A DNA stretch of 64,000 nt, from positions 62,001-126,000 of the forward strand of contig NZ_JAUSWN010000004.1 in NCBI RefSeq assembly GCF_030815255.1. The letters are read 5' to 3'. The DNA is from Hathewaya limosa (lineage in GTDB: Bacteria > Bacillota > Clostridia > Clostridiales > Clostridiaceae). Position 1 is the stretch's first letter; every line of letters begins with the position of its first letter. The notes beneath the pieces are model-generated. The model was not told the origin of the DNA. It worked only from the letters and a program-made list of their open reading frames with translations, and did not search any database. Positions 7,958 through 16,523 of the stretch are shown piece after piece. The position numbers were made by a program, and so were the translations under genes.

Positions 7958-8419
7958 ATGTCTAAATTATCTCCTGAGAAGATATTACAATTGAAAGAAG
8001 TGTTAAAAGATAAGGGATATAAGTTAACACCTCAACGTAGAGCAATCCTAAATTCTATTATTGAGAATAATGGGAATCATTTAACAGTAGAAGAGTTATA
8101 TGAAAAAGTAAAAAAAGATTGTCCAGAAATAGGGCTTGCTACAGTATATAGAACAGTTCAACTTTTAGAAGAAGTTGGTTTTATATGTAAGTTAGATTTT
8201 GATGAAGGATGTAGTAGATATGAACTTGTAAATGAGAATGAAGAACATCATCATCATCATTTAATTTGTAATATTTGTGGAAAAGTTATAGAAGTTGAAG
8301 GTGATCTATTAGGGGAATTAGAAAAGAATATAGAAGATAATTATGAATTTAAAATTTTAAATCATAATGTTAAATTTTATGGAATATGCAAAGACTGTAA
8401 AAAAAATATGCATGAATAA
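7958..8419 (+). CDS. Fur family metal-dependent transcriptional regulator
   Basis: A 153-residue winged-helix repressor. The DNA-binding half contains YKLTPQRRAIL and the recognition helix PEIGLATVYRTVQLL. The dimerisation half has a histidine cluster (HHHHH, about residues 97-101) and two CxxC structural zinc sites (Cys104/Cys107 and Cys144/Cys147). Both Fur and PerR carry these features, so iron sensing versus peroxide sensing is not settled. The Fur-box-like site upstream favours Fur weakly. Start 7958 was preferred because GAGGGA lies seven bases before it; the in-frame ATG at 7943 has a poor site. It lies between the DUF1292 gene and RNase J. Confidence 0.9.
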   Translation: MSKLSPEKILQLKEVLKDKGYKLTPQRRAILNSIIENNGNHLTVEELYEKVKKDCPEIGLATVYRTVQLLEEVGFICKLDFDEGCSRYELVNENEEHHHHHLICNICGKVIEVEGDLLGELEKNIEDNYEFKILNHNVKFYGICKDCKKNMHE

Positions 8420-8476
8420 AGGGTAAACCTTTTATTTATATATAAACGTAAAATAGGTTAAAAGGAGGGTAGGACT

Positions 8477-10144
8477 TTGCGTAAAGAAAAGGATAAAATA
8501 AAAATAATTCCTCTTGGGGGATTAAATGAAATCGGTAAGAACTTAACTGCTTTTGAGTACAAAAACGAAATAGTAGTAATAGATTGTGGACTTAAGTTTC
8601 CTGATGATGAAATGCTAGGTATTGATGTAGTTATACCGGATGTAACTTACCTAGTAAAGAATAAAGATAAGGTTAAAGGTATATTTTTAACTCACGGACA
8701 CGAAGATCACATTGGGGCCTTACCTTATGTTTTAAAACAATTAAACGTACCAGTATACGGAACGAAATTGACAATTGGTATGGTAGAATCTAAACTAAAA
8801 GAACATGGTCTTTTAAGTTCTGTTAGTTTAAGAAGAGTAAATCCTAAAGATATTGTAAAGTTAGATACTATTTCCGTTGAATTTATAAAAACTAGTCATA
8901 GTATAGCGGATTCAGTTGCTATTGCAATACACACACCAGTAGGTATTATTTTGCATACTGGGGATTTTAAAATCGATTTTACACCAATTGATGGTTGTGT
9001 AGCGGATTTAGCAAGGTTTGCGGAATTAGGTAAAAAAGGTGTTCTTGTTATGTTGGCAGATAGTACTAATGTAGAAAGACCAGGATATACTATGTCAGAA
9101 AGTACTGTTGGTGAAACATTCAAGAGTATGTTCACTAAAGCAAAAGGAAGAATTATAGTGGCTACCTTTGCTTCTAATATTCATAGAATTCAACAAATTT
9201 TTGAAGCAGCACAAAAATTCAATAGAAAAGTTGCAGTTTCAGGAAGAAGTATGGAAAACATAGTTTCTGTGGCCATTGAGCTAGGATATCTAAGTATCTC
9301 AGAAGATAGATTAATTACTATTGATGAAATAGATAAGTATCCTAATGATAAAATTATAATAATAACTACAGGAAGCCAAGGAGAACCGATGTCAGCTTTA
9401 GCTAGAATGGCTGCATCAGAACATAAAAAAGTAAATATTCAAAAAGGTGACATGGTTATTATTTCCGCAACACCAATACCAGGAAATGAAAAGTTAGTCT
9501 CTAAAGTTATAAATCAATTATTTAAAAAAGGTGCAGATGTTATATATGAAGCATTAGCAGATGTTCATGTATCAGGGCATGCATGTCAAGAAGAATTGAA
9601 ACTTATGCATACTTTAGTAAATCCTAAATTTTTTATTCCTGTACATGGTGAGTATAGACATTTAAAACAACATGGTGAACTTTCTATGAAACTTGGCACA
9701 CCAGAAGAAAATATTATTTTAGGTGATAACGGAGAAATTATTGAAGTTTCCAAAGAGTGTATAAGAAAAAATGGTTCAGTAATTTCTGGTCAGGTATTTG
9801 TTGATGGTTTAGGTGTTGGAGATGTTGGAAATATAGTTTTACGAGATAGAAAACATCTATCACAGGATGGTATCTTAACAGTTGTTGTAACTATAGAAAA
9901 AGAAACTGGTAAGGTAGTTGCTGGTCCAGATATTATCTCTAGAGGTTTTGTATATGTAAGAGAATCTGAAGATTTAATTGAAGAGGCTAAAGCACAAGTA
10001 AGAATAGTTCTTAAAAATTGTGAAGAAAATAAAATTAAAGAATGGGCTACAATAAAATCTAGTGTAAAAGATGTTTTAAGAAATTTTTTATACGAAAGAA
10101 CAAAAAGAAATCCAATGATTTTACCAATTATAGTGGAAGTTTAA
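8477..10144 (+). CDS. rnj: Ribonuclease J
   Basis: A 555-residue metallo-beta-lactamase/beta-CASP RNase, with both endonuclease and 5'-to-3' exonuclease activity in the family, central to mRNA turnover in Firmicutes. The zinc motif is HGHEDHIG (residues 73-80) and the other metal site includes HTGDFKID. The beta-CASP portion has TGSQGEPMSALARMA and VSGHA, and PVHGEYRHLKQH follows. The C-terminal region of about 100 residues fits the RNase J oligomerisation domain. Translation starts at TTG 8477 behind a very strong AAGGAGGG. J1 and J2 cannot be told apart by eye; many Clostridia have one copy. Confidence 0.96.
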   Translation: MRKEKDKIKIIPLGGLNEIGKNLTAFEYKNEIVVIDCGLKFPDDEMLGIDVVIPDVTYLVKNKDKVKGIFLTHGHEDHIGALPYVLKQLNVPVYGTKLTIGMVESKLKEHGLLSSVSLRRVNPKDIVKLDTISVEFIKTSHSIADSVAIAIHTPVGIILHTGDFKIDFTPIDGCVADLARFAELGKKGVLVMLADSTNVERPGYTMSESTVGETFKSMFTKAKGRIIVATFASNIHRIQQIFEAAQKFNRKVAVSGRSMENIVSVAIELGYLSISEDRLITIDEIDKYPNDKIIIITTGSQGEPMSALARMAASEHKKVNIQKGDMVIISATPIPGNEKLVSKVINQLFKKGADVIYEALADVHVSGHACQEELKLMHTLVNPKFFIPVHGEYRHLKQHGELSMKLGTPEENIILGDNGEIIEVSKECIRKNGSVISGQVFVDGLGVGDVGNIVLRDRKHLSQDGILTVVVTIEKETGKVVAGPDIISRGFVYVRESEDLIEEAKAQVRIVLKNCEENKIKEWATIKSSVKDVLRNFLYERTKRNPMILPIIVEV

Positions 10145-10164
10145 AATCTTTTATACTGTTTTAT

Positions 10165-10193
10165 TTGACATTTTTAATACATGATATTAGAAT
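10165..10193 (+). promoter_or_regulatory. Sigma-A promoter for typA
   Basis: TTGACA (10165-10170), 17 bases, TAGAAT (10188-10193). It starts 22 bases after the rnj stop. The predicted transcript begins just before the hairpin at 10213-10244, giving typA a leader of about 90 bases. Confidence 0.75.
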
Positions 10194-10212
10194 AAAATAA
10201 GATTTAAATTTT

Positions 10213-10244
10213 AAATTGGGTACTAGAATGTATCCAATTTTTAT
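10213..10244 (+). terminator. Terminator-like hairpin in the typA leader
   Basis: AAATTGGGTA (10213-10222) pairs with TATCCAATTT (10231-10240), including one G-U pair, and is followed by TTTA. It lies after the typA promoter, so it either ends rnj read-through or acts as a leader attenuator for typA. Confidence 0.6.
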
Positions 10245-10293
10245 TTGTAGAAAATCAAAAATAGACTAGATGAAATAACTTGGAGGAGTTTAG

Positions 10294-12120
10294 ATGAATA
10301 TATTTCAAAGAAATGATATAAGAAACATAGCTATTATAGCGCACGTTGACCATGGTAAGACTACTTTGGTTGATGCTCTTTTAAAACAAAGTAATGTTTT
10401 TAGAGAAAATCAAAAAGTACAAGAAAGAGTAATGGACTCTAATGATTTAGAAAAAGAAAGAGGAATTACAATTCTTTCTAAAAATACATCTGTTATGTAT
10501 AATGGAGTAAAAATTAATATAATTGATACTCCAGGCCACGCAGATTTTGGTGGAGAAGTTGAAAGAATACTAAAAATGGTTGATAGTGTTATCTTAGTTG
10601 TAGATGCTTATGAAGGACCAATGCCACAAACTAAGTTTGTTCTTAAAAAAGCTTTAGAATTAAACTTAAAGCCAATGGTTGTTATAAACAAAATTGATAA
10701 GAAAGATGCTAGACCAGAAGCTGTTATTAACGAAGTATTTGACTTATTTGTTGAATTAGGTGCAGATGATGAGCAATTAGATTTCCCAATAATTTATTGT
10801 TCTGCTAAAGCTGGTATAGCTAAGTATGAAGTAGAAGAAGAAGGAGAAAACATGATTCCTTTATATGAAACTATTATAAAGAATGTTAAATCTCCAGAAG
10901 GATATTTAGATGCACCTCTTCAATTACTTGTATCAAGTATTGATTACAATAACTTTGTAGGTAAAATTGGTATAGGTAAAATAGTTAGAGGAAGTATTAA
11001 AAAGAATCAACAAATAGCTTTAATGAGAAAAGATGGTTCTCAAAAGAATGTTAAAATTTCTAATGTTTATGTATACGATGGTTTAAAAAGAGTTGAAACT
11101 GAGGAAGCAATGTTAGGTGATATAGTTGCTGTATCTGGTATACCTGATATCAATATAGGAGAAACTATAGCAGATATAAATAATCCAGAGGCATTACCTT
11201 TTGTTGAAATTGATGAACCTACATTAAGCATGAACTTTATTGTTAATAACTCACCATTTGCAGGTCAAGAAGGAGAGTTTGTAACATCAAGACATTTAAG
11301 AGATAGATTAATGAAAGAACTTGAAACTAATGTAAGTTTAAAAGTTGAAGAAACTGATTCAGCTGATTCATTTAAAGTAAGTGGTAGAGGAGAATTACAC
11401 TTATCAATACTAATAGAAACTATGAGAAGAGAAGGATATGAATTCCAAGTTTCTAAGCCATCTGTTATATACAAAATAGAAGATGGAAAAAAATGTGAAC
11501 CAATAGAAGAGTTAACAATAGACGTACCAGAAGAATTTATGGGAGTAGTTATGGAAAAACTAGGACCAAGAAAAGCGGAAATGCAAAATATGACTTCTGC
11601 AGTAAATGGATACGTTAGACTAATATTCCACGTGCCATCAAGAGGATTAATAGGATTTAGAAATGAGTTTATGACTGATACTAAAGGAAATGGTATAATG
11701 AACCATGTATTAATTGGATATGAACCATTTAAAGGAGAAATTCCTGAAAGAAGTAAAGGATCATTAACTGCATTTGAAGCTGGTACTTCAATAACTTATG
11801 GATTATATAATGCACAAGAAAGAGGAGTATTGTTCATTAATCCTGGAATAGAAGTATATGAAGGAATGATAGTAGGAGAAAATTCAAGACCTGGAGACTT
11901 AGAAGTTAATGTATGTAAGAAAAAACATTTAAGTAACACAAGATCTTCTGGTTCAGATGATGCATTAAAACTTATAACACCAAGACAAATGAGTTTAGAG
12001 CAATGCTTAGAATTTATAGCATCTGATGAATTAGTTGAAATTACTCCAACTAACATAAGAATGAGAAAGAAAATTTTAGATACTGCTCAAAGAAAGAGAA
12101 CAGCAATGAGAAATAAATAA
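10294..12120 (+). CDS. typA: Ribosome-associated GTPase TypA/BipA
   Basis: A 608-residue translational GTPase of the EF-G-like family that binds the 70S ribosome and supports growth under stress and at low temperature. G1 is AHVDHGKTT (residues 17-25), the switch region has MDSNDLEKERGITI, G3 is DTPGHADFGGE, and G4 is NKIDK. Domain III/V blocks (SGRGELHLSILIETMRREG and SRGLIGFRNEFMTDTKG) and the BipA-specific C-terminal domain ending near RKKILDTAQRKRT are present. GGAGGA precedes the ATG. It has its own promoter and leader hairpin. The following trmR gene is 40 bases on and probably shares the transcript. Confidence 0.97.
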   Translation: MNIFQRNDIRNIAIIAHVDHGKTTLVDALLKQSNVFRENQKVQERVMDSNDLEKERGITILSKNTSVMYNGVKINIIDTPGHADFGGEVERILKMVDSVILVVDAYEGPMPQTKFVLKKALELNLKPMVVINKIDKKDARPEAVINEVFDLFVELGADDEQLDFPIIYCSAKAGIAKYEVEEEGENMIPLYETIIKNVKSPEGYLDAPLQLLVSSIDYNNFVGKIGIGKIVRGSIKKNQQIALMRKDGSQKNVKISNVYVYDGLKRVETEEAMLGDIVAVSGIPDINIGETIADINNPEALPFVEIDEPTLSMNFIVNNSPFAGQEGEFVTSRHLRDRLMKELETNVSLKVEETDSADSFKVSGRGELHLSILIETMRREGYEFQVSKPSVIYKIEDGKKCEPIEELTIDVPEEFMGVVMEKLGPRKAEMQNMTSAVNGYVRLIFHVPSRGLIGFRNEFMTDTKGNGIMNHVLIGYEPFKGEIPERSKGSLTAFEAGTSITYGLYNAQERGVLFINPGIEVYEGMIVGENSRPGDLEVNVCKKKHLSNTRSSGSDDALKLITPRQMSLEQCLEFIASDELVEITPTNIRMRKKILDTAQRKRTAMRNK

Positions 12121-12160
12121 ATATCTAATCCTTCTTAAGGAAATTTGGAGGAATTAAAAT

Positions 12161-12820
12161 ATGAGTGGAATAATGTATGATTACATGGAAAATTATCTTA
12201 GGAATTTAATAAAGGAAGATAATGAAATTCTTTTAGATATGGAAGAATATGCAAAACAAAATGGAGTTCCTATAGTTCAAAAGGAAACAGCCAATTTTCT
12301 TAAACTGATGATTGAGCTTAAAAGACCTAAGAGAATATTAGAATTAGGAACAGCAATAGGTTATTCTTCGATATTAATGAAGCAAGCTTCTAAAGAAAAT
12401 GTACATATTACTACGATAGAAAGAGATCCAAATATGATTTCAAAGGCCAAAGAGAATTTAAAGAAATATGGATTTGAACAGGCTATAGAAATTAAAGAAG
12501 GTGAATGTGAGGAGATTTTAAAGAACCTTTGTGATACAAAGGTTCCTCCTTATGATTTAATCTTTATGGATGCTGGTAAAGGACATTATAATCATTTTCT
12601 TCCTTATTGTTTAGAACTTTTAAATAAAGATGGGGTTATAGTTGCAGATAATGTATTATTTAGGGGTATGGTACCTTCTGATGAACTTTTAGTTAGAAGA
12701 AAAATAACTATAGTTAAAAGAATGAGAACTTATCTTGAAGAAGTTAATGATAATGAGAAATTTATAACCTCAGTATTGCCAATGGGTGATGGCATAGCTG
12801 TAACTGTAAGGAGGGATTAA
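12161..12820 (+). CDS. trmR: tRNA 5-hydroxyuridine methyltransferase TrmR (YrrM-like)
   Basis: A 219-residue class I SAM-dependent O-methyltransferase. SAM-binding motif I is RILELGTAIGYSS, followed by TTIERD and the metal-binding DAGKGHY, then ADNVLFRG. The B. subtilis homologue YrrM (TrmR) methylates 5-hydroxyuridine at tRNA position 34 to 5-methoxyuridine. Assignment to that specific role rests on context: the U32-family hydroxylation protein follows immediately (one base between stop and next start) and uridine kinase comes after, as in the B. subtilis yrrM-N-O-udk order. Without this context it would only be called a catechol-O-methyltransferase-like enzyme. GGAGGA precedes the ATG. Confidence 0.87.
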   Translation: MSGIMYDYMENYLRNLIKEDNEILLDMEEYAKQNGVPIVQKETANFLKLMIELKRPKRILELGTAIGYSSILMKQASKENVHITTIERDPNMISKAKENLKKYGFEQAIEIKEGECEEILKNLCDTKVPPYDLIFMDAGKGHYNHFLPYCLELLNKDGVIVADNVLFRGMVPSDELLVRRKITIVKRMRTYLEEVNDNEKFITSVLPMGDGIAVTVRRD

Positions 12821-12821
12821 T

Positions 12822-14051
12822 TTGATTAAGAAACCAGAATTATTAGCTCCTGCTGGAAATTTAGAAAAGTTAATTACTGCTATAGATTTTGGAGCAGATG
12901 CAGTGTATTTAGGTGGAAGTAAATTAAACCTAAGAGCTTTTGCTGATAACTTTACCAATGAAGATCTTAAAAAAGGAATAGAATATGCTCATGAAAGAGG
13001 AAAGAAAGTTTATGTAACATTAAATGTATTTCCTCATAATGATGATTTAGAAGGACTTGAAGATTATCTAAAAGAATTATATGAACTTCATGTAGATGCA
13101 ATAATAGTGTCAGATCCAGGAATAATTTTAACTGCAAGAGAAGTTGTTCCAGATTTAGAATTACATTTAAGTACACAAGCTAACAATGTTAACTGGAAGT
13201 CAGCAATTTTTTGGCATAATCAAGGAATAAAGAGAGTAGTTTTAGCAAGAGAGCTTTCTATGAAAGAAATTACTGAGTTAAAAGAAAAAATTCCTGCAAG
13301 TTTAGAATTAGAAGCCTTTGTTCATGGGGCTATGTGTATGTCTTATTCAGGTAGATGCTTACTATCTAATTACATAGTTGGAAGAGATTCTAATAGAGGA
13401 CAATGTGCTCAGCCATGTAGATATAAATATTATTTAATGGAAGAAAAACGTCCAGGAGAATTATACGAAGTAAGAGAAGATGATAAGGGCGCTTATATAA
13501 TGAATTCAAAGGATCTATGTATGATTAGACATATTCCAGAACTAGTTCAATCAGGCATAGATTCATTTAAAATCGAAGGAAGAATGAAAAGCGTATTTTA
13601 TGTTGCATCAGTTACTAAGGCTTATAGAGAGGCAATTGATGCGTATTTCGATAATCCGGATGAATTTAAATTTGAAAACAAATGGTTAGAGTATTTAATG
13701 AAACCAAGTCATAGAATATATTATACTGGTTTTTATTTTGACGAAGAAGAAAAACAGGTATATAATAGTTCGGCTTATGAAAAGTCATATGATGTAATTG
13801 GTGTTGTTAAGAATTTTGATAGGAAAACTATGACTGCTACTTTAGAACAAAAAAATAAAGCGGTAGTTGGTGAGCAAGTTGAAGTATTAAGAGCACAAGG
13901 CGATAATGTGGAAATAACATTAGGCCAAATGAAAAATGAAAAAGGTGAAGACATAGAAGCATGTGCTGCAGCTAAAATGATTTTCACTGTAAAGGTAGAT
14001 AAGGAACTAAAAGAAAAAGACATCCTTATAAAGTCTAAGGAGGAGAAATAA
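12822..14051 (+). CDS. trhP: Peptidase U32 family tRNA hydroxylation protein TrhP
   Basis: A 409-residue U32-family protein. It opens with PELLAPAGNLEKLITAIDFGADAVY. The cysteine-rich core FVHGAMCMSYSGRC and QCAQPCRY supplies candidate Fe-S ligands, and the U32 signature region SFKIEGRMKS follows. TrhP proteins (YrrN/YrrO in B. subtilis, YegQ in E. coli) are needed for prephenate-dependent 5-hydroxylation of tRNA U34, not proteolysis. B. subtilis has two adjacent subunits; here there is one, and it ends with a C-terminal beta-rich extension. Translation begins at TTG 12822 behind AGGAGGG, tightly coupled to trmR. The stop overlaps the udk start by one base. Confidence 0.88.
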   Translation: MIKKPELLAPAGNLEKLITAIDFGADAVYLGGSKLNLRAFADNFTNEDLKKGIEYAHERGKKVYVTLNVFPHNDDLEGLEDYLKELYELHVDAIIVSDPGIILTAREVVPDLELHLSTQANNVNWKSAIFWHNQGIKRVVLARELSMKEITELKEKIPASLELEAFVHGAMCMSYSGRCLLSNYIVGRDSNRGQCAQPCRYKYYLMEEKRPGELYEVREDDKGAYIMNSKDLCMIRHIPELVQSGIDSFKIEGRMKSVFYVASVTKAYREAIDAYFDNPDEFKFENKWLEYLMKPSHRIYYTGFYFDEEEKQVYNSSAYEKSYDVIGVVKNFDRKTMTATLEQKNKAVVGEQVEVLRAQGDNVEITLGQMKNEKGEDIEACAAAKMIFTVKVDKELKEKDILIKSKEEK

Positions 14052-14680
14052 TGAAGCAACCACTTGTTATTGGAATTACTGGAGGATCTGGCTCTGGGAA
14101 AAGTACTATTGCAAAAGAAATTTGTAAAACATTTGGAGAAGATTGTCTTTCTGTGTTAGAAATGGATTGTTACTATAAAGATCAAAGCCATTTAACTTTT
14201 GAGGAAAGAATTCTCACTAATTATGATCATCCTGATGCTTTTGATATGGAGTTATTAATACAACATGTTAAAGATTTAATAAGTGGAACAGAGGTGGAAA
14301 AACCTATATATGATTTTGAAGTACATACAAGAAAAGAAGAAACTGTAATAGTTAACCCAAGGAAAATTATTATCGTAGAGGGGATTCTTGTACTTCAAGA
14401 AAAGTCATTAAGAGATTTATTGGATATAAAACTTTACGTGGATACAGATGCCGATGTTAGATTTATAAGAAGACTTTTAAGGGATGTAGAAGAAAGAGGT
14501 AGAACTATTGAATCAGTAATAGAACAGTACTTAAATGTAGTTAGACCTATGCATTCACAATTTACAGAAGTAACTAAAAAATATGCAGACATTATTATAC
14601 CAGAAGGTGGACATAATGAAGTTGCTATTGATTGTTTGTGTTCAAAAGTTAGAAGCATTTTAGAAAATACGGAAAATTAA
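14051..14680 (+). CDS. udk: Uridine kinase
   Basis: A 209-residue P-loop kinase that phosphorylates uridine and cytidine to UMP and CMP in pyrimidine salvage. Walker A is GGSGSGKST near residue 11. MDCYYKDQSHL and YDHPDAFDM are the nucleoside-binding blocks, followed by VEGILVL and RFIRRLLRDVEERGR. GGAGAA precedes the ATG, which shares its A with the upstream stop (TAATG), so translation is coupled to trhP. The trmR-trhP-udk order is shared with B. subtilis, although the greA gene that follows udk there is replaced here by a penicillin-binding protein. Confidence 0.95.
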   Translation: MKQPLVIGITGGSGSGKSTIAKEICKTFGEDCLSVLEMDCYYKDQSHLTFEERILTNYDHPDAFDMELLIQHVKDLISGTEVEKPIYDFEVHTRKEETVIVNPRKIIIVEGILVLQEKSLRDLLDIKLYVDTDADVRFIRRLLRDVEERGRTIESVIEQYLNVVRPMHSQFTEVTKKYADIIIPEGGHNEVAIDCLCSKVRSILENTEN

Positions 14681-14694
14681 TGTATTTTGTATAT

Positions 14695-14744
14695 AACACC
14701 TTATTTTGGATATAATTTTATCTAAAGTGAGGTGTTTGTTTTTT
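14695..14744 (+). terminator. Hairpin terminator overlapping the RBS of the PBP gene
   Basis: AACACCT (14695-14701) can pair with AGGTGTT (14730-14736), with a small inner GATA/TATC helix, followed by TGTTTTTT. The 3' arm contains the GAGGTG that is the ribosome-binding site of the next gene, so the fold would both end udk transcription and hide the start of the PBP. Confidence 0.5.
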
Positions 14745-16454
14745 ATGATGAAAGACAAAAAAACTATATTATCTTTTTTATCTTCAAGAAAATATAGTGG
14801 AAGAATAAAGGGAGTTTACATTGGTATAGTGCTTATCTTTATAAGTCTTATAGGAAAGTTTTTTTATATCCAGTTTGTTAAACAGGGAGATTTAAAAGAT
14901 ATTTTAAATAAACAATATTATTATGTTGAAACTTTAAAAGATAAAAATTATAAGCTTTTCGATAAAAATGGTGAAAAGTTTTTTAAGTATTCAAGAAATT
15001 ATTATGCAGTAATAGATCCAGCTTTTTATATGAGATATAATATAAATAAAGACGAGTTTAATATTAAAAAGGCTAAATATATTTTAAGGGAATGTAATAA
15101 AAATTATATTTTCCCAGACGAAGTTGAAGAATATAAATATACAGGAAAAATAAAATATGAAATAGATAAAAGTTGCTATGATAAGTTAAAAAGTTTAAAA
15201 GATATAAAAGGATTTTATGTATATTTATATGATAAATCTAATTTAAAAGAAAATTGGAATATAATTAGTGTTATGGATAGAGCAAATAATTTAAAAGATA
15301 GTTCTATGAAGCAAGAAGGAACATTGGAAAGGACAATGGAAAATATTCGAAAAAATAATCAGGTTGATAAGGTTGTTATAGGAAAAAATCTAACATCAGA
15401 AGATACCTTTAATAAAGATATTAAAGGAAATGACAATCTAAATTTTAGACTTACATTAGATAAAGAAATTCAGACTTCAGTCGAAAAAATAATTAGAGAT
15501 GAAAAGTATAATTCATATAAAGATATTGGCGTACTCCTAATGGAAAGTGATACGGGAAAAATATTGGCCATGGCTAATAAAGATGATAGACATCCTAATA
15601 TTAATATAGGTGCTAGTTCTAATAGTGGTTATTTTCCAGGTTCTATTTTTAAGGTAGTTACTTCAGCGGCGGCTTTGGATAATAATATAGTGTGGGTAGA
15701 TAAGATGTATAAGCGTAATTCTAATATTAAAGAACATAATAATAAAAAAAGAATGACATTAAGGGAAGGATTTATTATGTCTTCCAATGACGTGTTTTAT
15801 CAGGTAGGAGAAGAAGTTGGGTTTAATAACATATATAAATATGCTAACAAGTTTAATTTAACAAATCCAATTTTAGGATTACAAGATGAGGTAAGTGGAA
15901 AATTTGAAATTAGTAATAAAATACATAGAGATGAAATTAAACATGCGGCTATTGGTCAAAAGATAAGAATAACCCCATTAGAGGCTCTTAATATACCTAA
16001 TGTAATTATTAATAAAGGTCAGTTAGTAAAACCATACATTATTGATGCTATTGTTGATGATAATAATAAAGAAATAAAGAATATACAGACTAAAAAAGAA
16101 AAGGTTATAAAGAATAGTACCGCAAAATTGTTAGAAAATATGATGATTGATGTGGTGGAAGATAAAGAGGGCACAGGCACTAAAGCTAAGGTTAAAGGAG
16201 TTAAAGTTGGAGGGAAAACCGGTACATCTGAATATTATGAGGTTAATAATGGGAAAAGAAAAAAACATTCAGATGGTTGGTTTGTAGGATTTTTCAAGTT
16301 AAATGAAAAAAAATATTCTGCAGTCGTATTAGTGAGGGATATTGATTGGGTAAAAATATCCCAAGGAGGAAAAGAAGAAGATGGAGGTAGTACAGCTGCA
16401 CCAATATTTTCACAAATTATTACTAACTTAAAAGAAAATAGTATGTTAAAATAA
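14745..16454 (+). CDS. Class B penicillin-binding protein (PBP2-like transpeptidase)
   Basis: A 569-residue peptidoglycan D,D-transpeptidase. One N-terminal membrane anchor is visible (about residues 22-40, VYIGIVLIFISLIGKFF), preceded by a basic cytoplasmic tail. The penicillin-binding triad is complete: Ser300-x-x-Lys303 (SIFK), Ser346-Ser-Asn348, and Lys491-Thr-Gly493 (KTGTSE). No PASTA repeats follow, unlike SpoVD or PBP2x. ATG 14745 was chosen for its spacing to GAGGTG; ATG 14748 is an alternative, and a TTG at 14706 lies before the RBS. Standing directly before sigK, it might act in sporulation, but nothing in the sequence proves this. Confidence 0.88.
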   Translation: MMKDKKTILSFLSSRKYSGRIKGVYIGIVLIFISLIGKFFYIQFVKQGDLKDILNKQYYYVETLKDKNYKLFDKNGEKFFKYSRNYYAVIDPAFYMRYNINKDEFNIKKAKYILRECNKNYIFPDEVEEYKYTGKIKYEIDKSCYDKLKSLKDIKGFYVYLYDKSNLKENWNIISVMDRANNLKDSSMKQEGTLERTMENIRKNNQVDKVVIGKNLTSEDTFNKDIKGNDNLNFRLTLDKEIQTSVEKIIRDEKYNSYKDIGVLLMESDTGKILAMANKDDRHPNINIGASSNSGYFPGSIFKVVTSAAALDNNIVWVDKMYKRNSNIKEHNNKKRMTLREGFIMSSNDVFYQVGEEVGFNNIYKYANKFNLTNPILGLQDEVSGKFEISNKIHRDEIKHAAIGQKIRITPLEALNIPNVIINKGQLVKPYIIDAIVDDNNKEIKNIQTKKEKVIKNSTAKLLENMMIDVVEDKEGTGTKAKVKGVKVGGKTGTSEYYEVNNGKRKKHSDGWFVGFFKLNEKKYSAVVLVRDIDWVKISQGGKEEDGGSTAAPIFSQIITNLKENSMLK

Positions 16455-16466
16455 TAAAAGAATTAG

Positions 16467-16495
16467 TAACATTTGGGGAAATAATTCATATGATA
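16467..16495 (+). promoter_or_regulatory. Candidate sigma-E promoter for sigK
   Basis: TAACATT (16467-16473) and CATATGAT (16487-16494) with a 13-base spacer resemble the sigma-E pattern KMATATT / CATACAMT (one and two mismatches). It sits shortly before sigK, which is sigma-E dependent in B. subtilis. Matched by eye in AT-rich DNA. Confidence 0.35.
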
Positions 16496-16523
16496 ATAAT
16501 AAGCAATATTGGGAGGAACTGCT

